6,275 nt of DNA from Clostridiales bacterium (GCA_012800685.1 JAAZIT010000370.1:1-6275); one strand, 5' to 3'. Counted from the first letter of the stretch, positions 1-6,187 are shown. Notes: generated from the letters alone by a model not told the origin. A program made the numbers and translations.

Positions 1-340
1 CCTCACCAAATCTCTGATATTGGACTATCTCACGCTCTCTCAAGAATTTAATTGGATCACGAACATCTGGGTCATCAACTAATCTTAAAATGTTGTCGTA
101 TGTTGTTCTAGCCTTTTGCTCTGCTGCTAAATCCTCGTGCATATCTGCAATTGCATCACCAGTCGACTGAAATGTATCGGCACTAAATGGAACCCCTGAA
201 GCAGCAATTGGGTAAATACCGGTTGTATGGTCAACAAAATATGGAGCAAATCCGCTTTCTTTAATTTCCTTTGGTGTTAGGTTTCTAGTAAGCTGATAAA
301 CAATTGCACCAATCATCTCCATATGCCCTAGTTCGTTAGC
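1..340 (-). CDS. cotJC: Spore-coat manganese catalase CotJC, C-terminal fragment (gene interrupted, runs off window)
   Basis: An open frame of 113 codons reads as the C-terminal two thirds of CotJC, a ferritin-like di-manganese catalase of the inner spore coat. Recognisable signatures in order are ELGHMEMIGAIVYQLTRN, GVPFSA, DPIADLYEDIAAEEKAR-like DAIADMHEDLAAEQKAR, and FLREREIVQYQRFGE. The E-x-x-H metal pair of the first ligand helix is present (Glu codon 332-334, His codon 323-325), and so is the Glu of LAAEQKAR. The usual second E-x-x-H reads EIVQ, with Gln at 20-22. Similarity to CotJC starts at about 334. Two non-family codons (Ala, Asn) precede it, and an in-frame TGA lies at 341-343, so the N-terminal half (about 60-70 residues) and the normal start are missing. 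The gene has the same orientation as the phage operon and lies just beyond its terminator. I infer that a prophage splits the gene. An ordinary truncated pseudogene is the alternative. Internal ATG codons (320-322, 314-316) lack a good ribosome binding site. Confidence 0.88.
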
Positions 341-345
341 TCATA
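314..345. other. Putative phage attachment-site junction (attL/attR) inside cotJC
   Basis: This is where CotJC homology stops. Reading the minus strand, codons for ELGHMEM (334 downward) match the family, while the codons just upstream (Ala-Asn, then TGA at 341-343) do not. From 343 to 425 there is no recognisable host or phage coding sequence, and beyond that comes the phage terminator. The crossover core is therefore probably within or just beside 314-340. Its exact limits cannot be read without the other end of the element or an uninterrupted cotJC. No convincing arm-site repeats were seen around it. Confidence 0.6.
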
Positions 346-425
346 AATGCTGTAGGTATTAAAGTTTCTATTTTCTGTTACACAAAGCAAGGAGTTAACA
401 ATTCATAACTAAAAATATGCAACAA
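341..425. other. Non-coding spacer between the cotJC fragment and the phage terminator
   Basis: These 85 bases hold no gene I can support. One minus-strand frame is open for about 24 codons and ends at TAG 329-331, but it has no start codon or ribosome binding site. If the junction call is right, this is the phage-side arm of the attachment site. Confidence 0.5.
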
Positions 426-460
426 AAAAAGGCTGAGGAATGAAACCCCTCAGCCTTTTT
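426..460 (-). terminator. Rho-independent, bidirectional terminator of the phage lysis operon
   Basis: A perfect inverted repeat pairs ggctgagg (431-438) with cctcagcc (448-455), around a 9-base loop. Flanking A and T runs extend it to 13 bp. On the minus strand the stem is followed by seven T (complement of 424-430). On the plus strand it is followed by five T, then AAC, then six T (464-469), so it can act both ways. It lies 32 bases past the amidase stop codon and separates phage transcription from the cotJC fragment. Confidence 0.93.
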
Positions 461-492
461 AACTTTTTTGTTTTATTTTTAATTCTTCATTT

Positions 493-1470
493 CTAAATAT
501 CAGATTTCCTAATCCAACCCGTAACATACATACCAATAGGAGATTTACCACAGTTGGCTAGTTTATTTGTTATCCTCAATCGGCTATTAACCACCGCACC
601 ATCATAAATATAATATGTGCCTGTTTTTTTATTACCCGTCTTAGCTGTAGCTGATACAAACAGGGACACGTCTTTTAGTAATAACTTATTTCCTTTTGTC
701 AAACCTGATGTAGGATTAGACGGCTTAGAGGTGTTTGAATTAGCCTTTGTGTAGACCGTTCTGCCTGATTCGTCATAAACAGTATATCCCTTTTTACAAG
801 CTTTTTTAGCGTTATCTAAAGATTTATATGCACCAATTTGCGACTTGCTATCTAGCCACGTTTTACGCACTCTATATAGATTTGATGAAGTGCTAGAGTT
901 AGGGTTAGAGTTTAAACTATTGCTTAAGTTAGAATTAGTGTTAGAGCTAGAACTTGAATTACCTACTTCTTTGCTAACCATTGTCTTTTTTACATCTGCT
1001 TTAAACTTATTCCATGCGGTTAGTTTTTCATCATCAGTTCCACCTTTAGACTTAGCCACAAAGGACTTAGGACAAACCTTTCCAGTTACATCAAAATGCC
1101 TGATTAAATCATTATATGTTAGTTTATACAAATTTAAAAGATATGCTGATAACTCAACAAGGCTTTTGTATGTCTTTTCATTGAACTTACCATCAGTTTT
1201 AGGATGACAGGTTTCGATTGAAACGCTGTAAGCATTGGCATTGTTTGTACACCATGCTATTTCATCATGTGGAATACAGCAAATCACCTCGCCCTCAAGT
1301 CCAACTATATAATTTGAAGATACTTCATTTAGTGTGTTTTGAAAATAGTTTCTGTTTGCAATAGCAGTACTTCCTGCATTTCCTACATAATGAATAGCAA
1401 TTTTAGTTGTCTTAGAGCGTTTAGTTCTAGGGCGATTTTTTGATGTTATATAATTGTTTATAATATCCAA
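493..1470 (-). CDS. Phage endolysin: zinc N-acetylmuramoyl-L-alanine amidase with C-terminal wall-binding modules
   Basis: This 325-residue lysin cuts the bond between N-acetylmuramic acid and L-alanine in peptidoglycan, once the holin lets it through the membrane. Residues about 20-160 form an Amidase_2/PGRP-type domain. The expected zinc ligands are His27 (IAIHYVG), His125 (DLIRHFDVTG) and Cys133 (KVCPK). Tyr54 (SSNYIVG) and Lys131 match the catalytic Tyr and Lys of T7 lysozyme. Residues 171-197 are a Ser/Asn linker. Residues 199-241 form a small module (YRVRKTW...AKKACKKGYTVYD) common in clostridial lysins. Residues 260-325 look like an SH3-like wall-binding domain ending GMYVTGWIRKSDI. 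There is no signal peptide, as expected for a holin-dependent enzyme. The start is TTG (1468-1470), supported by GGGGAGGAG at 1476-1484. The holin stop is 2 nt upstream. The function is secure; the roles of the two C-terminal modules are inferred. Confidence 0.94.
   Translation of the reverse strand: MDIINNYITSKNRPRTKRSKTTKIAIHYVGNAGSTAIANRNYFQNTLNEVSSNYIVGLEGEVICCIPHDEIAWCTNNANAYSVSIETCHPKTDGKFNEKTYKSLVELSAYLLNLYKLTYNDLIRHFDVTGKVCPKSFVAKSKGGTDDEKLTAWNKFKADVKKTMVSKEVGNSSSSSNTNSNLSNSLNSNPNSSTSSNLYRVRKTWLDSKSQIGAYKSLDNAKKACKKGYTVYDESGRTVYTKANSNTSKPSNPTSGLTKGNKLLLKDVSLFVSATAKTGNKKTGTYYIYDGAVVNSRLRITNKLANCGKSPIGMYVTGWIRKSDI
880..960 (-). repeat. Degenerate low-complexity repeat encoding the Ser/Asn linker of the amidase
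   Basis: On the plus strand this stretch is a run of imperfect ttagagtt / ttagaatta / ttagtgttagag units, encoding residues 171-197, which are almost all Ser, Asn and Thr. It links the catalytic domain to the binding modules. Such tracts are prone to slippage, so its length probably varies between related phages. Confidence 0.65.
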
Positions 1471-1472
1471 TT

Positions 1473-1922
1473 TTACTCCTCCCCACTATCCGCTTTTTCT
1501 TCAACGGTTATTTTCAACTTTTTAACAATTTTCATTAGAAAGCTTGGCATTGGTACGCCTATTACGCTTAGATTCTCAAGCATTGAGATAATTTCATTAA
1601 TAATCAACCAAATTATCACCACGAACCCAAAGGCAAATGGAATATCAAATTTGATTCCCGCTTGATGAACTGCACTTTGTATAATCCAGTCGGACACCAT
1701 TGCACAGCACACCACAAGCAAGTAGCAAAGCTTTTTAACTATCCCAACAATCCCTATTCTTGAGTTTATCTTCCCTGTAATCCACGCTTTTATCATTCCT
1801 GTTATGTAATCGCCGATTAATACTAATATTAGTATTATTACAGGTATTGAAAGTGCGTTGAAGTATACAGCAAAGCCAGCTAAAGCTGTTGAGATTACTG
1901 CTTTTATTATATTTTCTTTCAT
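1473..1922 (-). CDS. Phage holin, phage_holin_4 / toxin-secretion family
   Basis: This 149-residue inner-membrane protein should oligomerise to permeabilise the cytoplasmic membrane and release the amidase encoded just downstream. Hydrophobic segments are at about 5-22, 25-42, 62-78 and 92-112. The family signature GDYITGMIKAWITGK (37-51), followed by SRIGIVGIVKKL, is clear. So is the distal ENLSVIGVPMPSFLMKIVKKLK, followed by a charged tail, EEKADSGEE. TcdE of Clostridioides difficile belongs to the same broad family. The start ATG (1920-1922) has AGGAGG at 1928-1933 with a 5-nt spacer. The gene ends 2 nt before the amidase start, and its last codons contain the amidase ribosome binding site, which suggests coupled translation. 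It is preceded by the only sizeable non-coding gap of the operon (1923-2092). Confidence 0.93.
   Translation of the reverse strand: MKENIIKAVISTALAGFAVYFNALSIPVIILILVLIGDYITGMIKAWITGKINSRIGIVGIVKKLCYLLVVCCAMVSDWIIQSAVHQAGIKFDIPFAFGFVVIIWLIINEIISMLENLSVIGVPMPSFLMKIVKKLKITVEEKADSGEE
1476..1484 (-). promoter_or_regulatory. Shine-Dalgarno supporting the TTG start of the amidase
   Basis: GGGGAGGAG lies 5 nt before the TTG (1468-1470), within the last codons of the holin gene. No ATG is available nearby in frame. Confidence 0.8.
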
Positions 1923-1932
1923 TTATTCCTCC

Positions 1933-2082
1933 TAAGCTAGAGCTGTTGTTATATTTATATGTTTTTCATTCCACATAGCTATAACGTTGTTATGTCTATA
2001 CTTTTTCTTTTATTATTGCTCGATAGCTATTCTAGTTGTGTTGCGCTATTGGGAAATAGGACTAGTGATTTGCTCTAGCTTA
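1933..2082 (-). repeat. Inverted repeat and possible structured RNA leader upstream of the holin
   Basis: The arms taagctagagc (1933-1943) and gctctagctta (2072-2082) are perfect 11-bp complements, separated by 128 bases. In the transcript the downstream arm overlaps the T of the holin AGGAGG (1928-1933). Closing this stem would therefore place a helix against the holin ribosome binding site. Smaller helices fit inside, including the hairpin at 1973-2001, a CTATT/AATAG hairpin at 2046-2058, and two copies of the palindrome atagctat (1974-1981, 2023-2030). No known riboswitch or ribozyme was recognised. Whether it is regulatory RNA, a small mobile-element remnant or chance is open. Confidence 0.5.
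1973..2001 (-). other. Internal hairpin in the holin leader
   Basis: Read on the minus strand, GTATAG and CTATGT pair (with two G-U pairs). A symmetric 2x2 internal loop follows, then ATAAC pairs with GTTAT around an AAC loop. There is no following T run, so it is not a typical terminator. Confidence 0.45.
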
Positions 2083-2092
2083 TTTATTTCTT

Positions 2093-2320
2093 CTAAATTG
2101 TAATTGTCGACATTTTATCTTCAAGAGCATAGGCATGAGATTGAAAATCATTATAGTCTTTCCTAACTGTTGCTTTATTTGCCTCATATAAGATACTGTC
2201 TGCAATAGTCATACTAATTGATGTCTGGCTTTCAGATACCGTAGCATTAAAGTAGGCTGCTGTTTTATCATCGATTTGTGAACTTCCTGTCAAATTCTTT
2301 GTTTCATCGGTTTTAAGCAT
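2093..2320 (-). CDS. Small phage protein of unknown function (75 residues)
   Basis: I do not recognise a family. The protein is soluble-looking and polar, with no signal peptide or membrane segment. It begins MLKTDETKNLTGSSQIDDKT, has a Ser/Thr-rich middle (ATVSESQTSISMTIADS) and a helical C-terminal half. The start is the ATG at 2318-2320, not an upstream in-frame TTG at 2336-2338. GAGGAGG at 2330-2336 is an excellent Shine-Dalgarno 9 nt before the ATG, and the TTG would lie on top of it. With this start the gene overlaps the end of the upstream gene by 8 nt, suggesting translational coupling. Its place between the tail fibre and lysis genes suggests an accessory tail or late protein, which is inference only. 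Confidence 0.75.
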   Translation of the reverse strand: MLKTDETKNLTGSSQIDDKTAAYFNATVSESQTSISMTIADSILYEANKATVRKDYNDFQSHAYALEDKMSTITI

Positions 2321-2681
2321 TATCTTTTTCCTCCTCAAAATTTATAAAATCTTCAGCAAGCATTAGTTCGTTAGCAGTAATCTTAATATCAGCTGTTAGA
2401 TTAACCTTTTTAAATTCCATTTCAATTTCTAACCCAAGCAATTCTGAAAATGCTTTTTCAAATTCCACTTGATTCTTGATGTTATAGCGGTTGTTTTCCT
2501 CATCCTTATCGCCATACTGTTCGCATATTTTAATACGTTCTTTATCATAAATCTCAAGCTCTGAAGCTAAAGATTTGTTTAATTTAGCAAGCTTAAAGCT
2601 TTCTGATATCGGTAACTTTTCATCTGCTAGTCTACCTAAAGTACTTGACGCATTTACAATTTGTCCTAGTAATAATTTCAT
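2313..2681 (-). CDS. DUF1617-like small phage protein
   Basis: This 122-residue, highly charged, mostly helical protein has no signal or membrane segment. The layout resembles DUF1617 proteins of Gram-positive siphophages, which sit between tail fibre and lysis genes. It has a short N-terminal strand (MKLLLGQIVNA), a helix-rich middle (SFKLAKLNKSLASELEIYDKE), a polar KDEENNRYNIKN stretch, and an EFEKAFSELLGLEIE segment followed by a strand-rich acidic tail. The molecular role of that family is not known to me. The start ATG (2679-2681) has GGAGG at 2690-2694, which lies across the last codons of the tail gene. The tail-gene stop is 3 nt upstream, so translation is likely coupled. The family assignment is from general resemblance, so moderate. 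Confidence 0.75.
   Translation of the reverse strand: MKLLLGQIVNASSTLGRLADEKLPISESFKLAKLNKSLASELEIYDKERIKICEQYGDKDEENNRYNIKNQVEFEKAFSELLGLEIEMEFKKVNLTADIKITANELMLAEDFINFEEEKDNA
2330..2336 (-). promoter_or_regulatory. Shine-Dalgarno GAGGAGG that fixes the start of the 75-residue gene
   Basis: The sequence lies inside the 3' end of the upstream gene, 9 nt before the ATG at 2318-2320. It excludes the longer TTG-initiated reading (2336-2338). Confidence 0.85.
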
Positions 2682-2684
2682 TAT

Positions 2685-5600
2685 TTATTCCTCCATAAGT
2701 TTATCTATTTTTTTCTGTTGTTGCTTAACTATTTCCCATAAAATTGGGATAAATTGCGTGTAATCAAGAGCGTATTCTGTTCCGTTTTTAAACACATCAC
2801 AAAATCCACCAAACTCATCAGCAGTTAATCCAACCTTTGACATTGCACTTAGAACGTCCTGTGCTATAAACCCTACGTTTAATGCGTGCCTATCGCCGTT
2901 TATGTACCTGTATGATTTTGCATTAATATTTGTCAATAAATTCAGGTATTTGTCATTCAACGAATTGATATCATATTTTAAACGTGCGTCAGATGTAGCA
3001 ACTGTACCACCAGCTGTGTTTACAAGAGTACCAAATATTTTGGTGTACATACCTGCCGTTCCAAGAGACACCGTGTTTGTAGATGACAATGCACATGATA
3101 AAATACGCACAACACTACCAGCAGAATCCCTAAAATATATACTTTTGCCATTTGACATAATTATGCCACCACGAGTGATATCCGCCGTTAGGTCAGTGCC
3201 ATTATACAACCGCAGATGTGCATTATTTAACGTGTAAATATGTGTGTTCCCTGCTTGGGTGGCACTACCAATAACAAGGTTATTTGAATTTGAGACGCCT
3301 AGTAAGTTCTGTGCTACACCTGCTGTCGAAACTGACCATAAATATCTGTTGTTGGTGTTTAAAAATATTGCCTTGTCGAACCCTACCGTTTCGCTAAAAT
3401 ACATAGCCCACGTACCATTAACCCATCCTACGCCTAACGCTCCTAGCCGTGAACCTGCATAATGTATATCAATATTCGCGTCTGATATATCTAAAAATGT
3501 GCTGGTTCCTGTCTTTAAATGCCCATATATATTTGCAGTAGAGTTTACGGTTAAGCTGGTTGCTGTTATCTTTTCAGTTGTAATACTATCAGCATTTGTG
3601 GGACCTAAATAGAGCCTACCACCAGATGCTGTGTTTAAACTTCCACCTGTTAATTTTCCAACCACACGAGCACCAGCATTAATAACAACCGTATCATCAA
3701 ATCGTGTAGTAACAGGAATATATAGTGGAAATCCTGAAGTTTCGCCAACTCGTCCCGGAGATAAAATCTGTAGACACGTTATGACACCTCCAATATGCGC
3801 ATACCCTAACACAATCGAACCCATAGGCATACTACTAATTGTATTCTTGCATACAATTGCTAATGATGTATTATATGGTTTAGTAAAATCTGTCGATACT
3901 GGTGCAATATACCCTATCATGGTATCATCACTAAATACACGAACTTGTCCATCAGATAATTCTGACCTGAAGCCTGATCTATTAGAATAAATAGTACCAG
4001 ATATTTCGGCGTTAGTTGCAACCATTGAACCGTCATTTAAAATTTTAAAATAATTATTAGCGGTTACAACACCGTTTAAATTTATTCTATTAGCGTTAAT
4101 TGTGACACTCTCTGCGGTTTGATTAATGGCTGATATTATGCCGTTCTTTGAGACAGTAAGCTTAATATTATTGGCGTTTTGAGTAATGCTGGTTTGAAGT
4201 AGATTTGTTGAGATATTAAACGTATCATTTGTTACATATGTAGATGATACTGTTTGCTTAAAGCTATCTGCATTTTGCTCCAAAGTACTGACTTTAGATG
4301 AAATGTTCTTAACCGTGCTATTATCAGCTTTTTCGTCTATTTCAGTTGTTAAAATACCAATTTCCTGTGTATGTGAACTAAGAGTTTCTGTAACACTATT
4401 GTATTTATCAATAATGGGGTCAACAGCATTTGTAATATCACTTTGCCAAATCTTACTAGATATCTGTCCATTAATAACAGAAACGGAAGTTTGTAGAGAT
4501 GATGTTTTGGTAATCTCCTCGTTAACAGTAGTGGACAACTGGCTAAACCCTACCCCTAAGCTTTGATTATAGTCATCAAGCCATATCTGAGTTGATTTTA
4601 TCGTATGCTTACTATCGTTTATTTCATCAAATAGGCTAGTTATATCAAGCTTCTTAGCATTAATATTAGCAGTACCAGACACCATATCATTACGAATAAT
4701 ACCTGACTTAATGGCATCTTCACGAATCCCTAGTGCGTCAAACATAAGCTTTCCGTTAGTATCCCAAACTGCAAGAGTATAATCACCAGTGTTATCCTTG
4801 CCAAGCTGAACTCTTACACGGTTGTTATCAGATATTTTTAATGTGTTATCTGATATGATAAACTTACCACTATCACTAATTACTCTAAATTTATTAGTAC
4901 TTATATCCCCAGCAAGCAGGTCGGCTACCGCTATTTTACTTGCAACTTGATTTTTTACTAAAAGCTCATCAATTGATGTGTTTTTTGCAGTTAAATAAAT
5001 AGCCTGCAGACTTCCTGTTCCAATATTACCAGATAATACTGATGATATATTAGCCACTTCTGCGTCAAGTAATGATATATTCGCTGTTACAGCCTCAAGT
5101 TCATTCGTACTAACCTTATCAGCCATAAGTACTTTTGTGGTAACAAGCTCTGAAGTAAGTCTCTCCATTTGTTTAGTTGCCGGTGACTTATATTTGTTAT
5201 TGTCCGCTGTTTCCGTGCTAGTAATTGGAACTTCAATGCTTTGTATAAAACTTCCATTATACTCTGAGGACATTTTTAAAATTGGTATTTGATATTCCTT
5301 ATCACTATAAATAAATGAAACTATATCCCATATATCAATTAGGGGATTGCCTAGTCTAAGACTAAGCTTTCCCTCTTGATATTTAAAGCCATTAAGATTG
5401 TTATATACATTCTTAAAGAGACTATCTGTCATAAATATACTATCAAATTCAATGCTCCGATTTAATCCTAAGGTGAAGGTTTTTTCCTGATTAATACAAA
5501 TTACTTTTTCAATAATTGTTTGGGTTTCGGCAAGTTCAGGCTCATCAAAGCAATCATTAGATAATACATTTTCACTTAATGTATACCATTTTGCACTAAT

Positions 5601-6173
5601 GCTTCCATCACGCTCACAGCAGGCAAATTTACCATTTAACCCTGCAATAAAACCTAGAATTTCTCTACAAGTATAGCCCTCTGGCTTCTGGCTTAAGGTT
5701 GTACTAATAAAGCTTGAGGTATTAATTTTAATCCCAGTTTTATTTTCAATTTCCTTAAGTACATTTAAAGATGATGTTGGAAATGATAGAGAAGATATAT
5801 ATAGTCTTTCTGTTTTGGACATATTGTCCACACAGGTTAAAGTAAATTTATCACCACTTTTAACGCAGGACTGAACTGTATATGTACCCATTGGGACATA
5901 TTCTTCAATTTCATTAATTAAAAGCCCTGCATATAACGTGCAGAGCTTTCCTTTCATTACAAGTGGTGTATTTTCAATGTTATCAACCATTTCAAAGGTT
6001 AATTTGGTAATTGGAGTTTGAGATGGGGCTAGCTTTTCGTTTCCCCCCTCAATTTTTAGAGAATAGATATCGTCTCTAGTTAAAACTAAATCTTCAAGCT
6101 CAATTTTAATTATATAATCTGGACAATCATCATTAAGCTCGTTTAAAAAGTCAGTTGATATATTTGTGTACAA
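2685..6173 (-). CDS. Phage tail hub/fibre protein: Tal-like N-terminus, S74 self-cleaving chaperone C-terminus
   Basis: This 1162-residue protein is the likely tail-tip adhesion device. Residues 1-330 resemble the tail-associated (Tal, gp18/gp58-like) hub domain of siphophages, including GYTCREILGFIAGLNGKFA (167-185) and WDIVSFIYSDKEYQIPILKM (282-301). Residues 330-430 and 515-690 are helical, repetitive and Ser/Thr/Asn-rich. The segment 690-730, with INLNGVVTANNYFKI and GSMVATNAEISGTIYS, is typical of Firmicutes phage fibres. Beta-rich, probably receptor-facing sequence follows to 1060. Residues 1061-1162 are a Peptidase_S74 intramolecular chaperone. Ser1061 and Lys1066 in ATSDARLKYD match the Ser-Lys cleavage dyad, so a C-terminal piece of about 102 residues should be released after trimerisation. 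The start is TTG (6171-6173). An in-frame TAG lies 12 nt upstream and the next Met is residue 62, so no other start fits. AGGGGGG at 6181-6187 supports it. Confidence 0.92.
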   Translation of the reverse strand: MYTNISTDFLNELNDDCPDYIIKIELEDLVLTRDDIYSLKIEGGNEKLAPSQTPITKLTFEMVDNIENTPLVMKGKLCTLYAGLLINEIEEYVPMGTYTVQSCVKSGDKFTLTCVDNMSKTERLYISSLSFPTSSLNVLKEIENKTGIKINTSSFISTTLSQKPEGYTCREILGFIAGLNGKFACCERDGSISAKWYTLSENVLSNDCFDEPELAETQTIIEKVICINQEKTFTLGLNRSIEFDSIFMTDSLFKNVYNNLNGFKYQEGKLSLRLGNPLIDIWDIVSFIYSDKEYQIPILKMSSEYNGSFIQSIEVPITSTETADNNKYKSPATKQMERLTSELVTTKVLMADKVSTNELEAVTANISLLDAEVANISSVLSGNIGTGSLQAIYLTAKNTSIDELLVKNQVASKIAVADLLAGDISTNKFRVISDSGKFIISDNTLKISDNNRVRVQLGKDNTGDYTLAVWDTNGKLMFDALGIREDAIKSGIIRNDMVSGTANINAKKLDITSLFDEINDSKHTIKSTQIWLDDYNQSLGVGFSQLSTTVNEEITKTSSLQTSVSVINGQISSKIWQSDITNAVDPIIDKYNSVTETLSSHTQEIGILTTEIDEKADNSTVKNISSKVSTLEQNADSFKQTVSSTYVTNDTFNISTNLLQTSITQNANNIKLTVSKNGIISAINQTAESVTINANRINLNGVVTANNYFKILNDGSMVATNAEISGTIYSNRSGFRSELSDGQVRVFSDDTMIGYIAPVSTDFTKPYNTSLAIVCKNTISSMPMGSIVLGYAHIGGVITCLQILSPGRVGETSGFPLYIPVTTRFDDTVVINAGARVVGKLTGGSLNTASGGRLYLGPTNADSITTEKITATSLTVNSTANIYGHLKTGTSTFLDISDANIDIHYAGSRLGALGVGWVNGTWAMYFSETVGFDKAIFLNTNNRYLWSVSTAGVAQNLLGVSNSNNLVIGSATQAGNTHIYTLNNAHLRLYNGTDLTADITRGGIIMSNGKSIYFRDSAGSVVRILSCALSSTNTVSLGTAGMYTKIFGTLVNTAGGTVATSDARLKYDINSLNDKYLNLLTNINAKSYRYINGDRHALNVGFIAQDVLSAMSKVGLTADEFGGFCDVFKNGTEYALDYTQFIPILWEIVKQQQKKIDKLMEE
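2688..2993 (-). other. Peptidase S74 chaperone domain with predicted autocleavage site
   Basis: The codon for Ser1061 is at 2991-2993. Cleavage is expected just before it, between Thr1060 and Ser1061. Lys1066 lies five residues on, the same spacing as Ser911 and Lys916 of endosialidase NF. The domain ends in a basic and acidic helix (IVKQQQKKIDKLMEE), as is common for these trimerising tails. Confidence 0.85.
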
Positions 6174-6180
6174 GCTTTCA

Positions 6181-6187
6181 CCCCCCT
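6181..6187 (-). promoter_or_regulatory. Shine-Dalgarno supporting the TTG start of the tail gene
   Basis: AGGGGGG lies 7 nt before the TTG at 6171-6173. It overlaps the TAG stop (6186-6188) of the preceding gene. Confidence 0.7.

Larger units (their letters stand above)
1923..2092 (-). other. Non-coding interval between the 75-residue gene and the holin
   Basis: This gap of 170 bases contrasts with gaps of 2-12 nt or overlaps elsewhere in the operon. One minus-strand frame from 2114 to 1932 is broken only by stops at 2046-2048 and 2010-2015. It includes the stretches NLEEINKLEQITSPISQ and KYRHNNVIAMWNEKHINI. It has no start codon with a ribosome binding site, so it may be a decayed small gene, but I cannot assign a family. 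The segment 2082-2096 resembles the holin ribosome-binding region 1921-1935 (13 of 15 bases), as if a former translation start had decayed. Confidence 0.4.

Noticed and set aside
329..400. Short open frame (about 24 codons, ending ...YSIYELTN at TAG 329-331) across the junction
   Set aside because: It has no start codon or ribosome binding site and no family I recognise. It is in a different frame from cotJC, so it is probably chance.
845..1207. Plus-strand open frame of 120 codons, Leu/Glu-rich
   Set aside because: It is the antisense of the amidase linker and catalytic domain. Its composition comes from the Ser/Asn repeat, and it has no ribosome binding site or family resemblance.
1932..1976. 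14-codon ORF MWNEKHINITTALA just before the holin
   Set aside because: It has an ATG but no Shine-Dalgarno sequence, and it is very short. It is kept only as part of the possible decayed frame.
1933..2082. Insertion sequence or MITE bounded by the 11-bp inverted repeat
   Set aside because: No clear target-site duplication and only one copy in the window, so it cannot be called a mobile element. It is reported as a repeat instead.
1933..2082. Known ribozyme or riboswitch in the holin leader
   Set aside because: I looked for hammerhead core motifs (CUGAUGA with GAAA) and found none. No riboswitch consensus was recognised either.
2321..2338. Longer version of the 75-residue gene starting at TTG 2336-2338 (MRRKKI...)
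   Set aside because: Those extra codons are the GAGGAGG ribosome binding site itself. The ATG at 2318-2320 is correctly spaced from it.
2575..4566. Several plus-strand open frames (2575-2763, 2902-3237, 3244-3462, 3631-3990, 4303-4566)
   Set aside because: All lie opposite strongly supported minus-strand phage genes, mainly the tail protein. None shows a convincing ribosome binding site or recognisable domain.
493..6173. TAG-recoded phage genome
   Set aside because: The long genes contain no in-frame TAG, and TAG ends several genes where a family-like C-terminus is reached, so the standard code fits.
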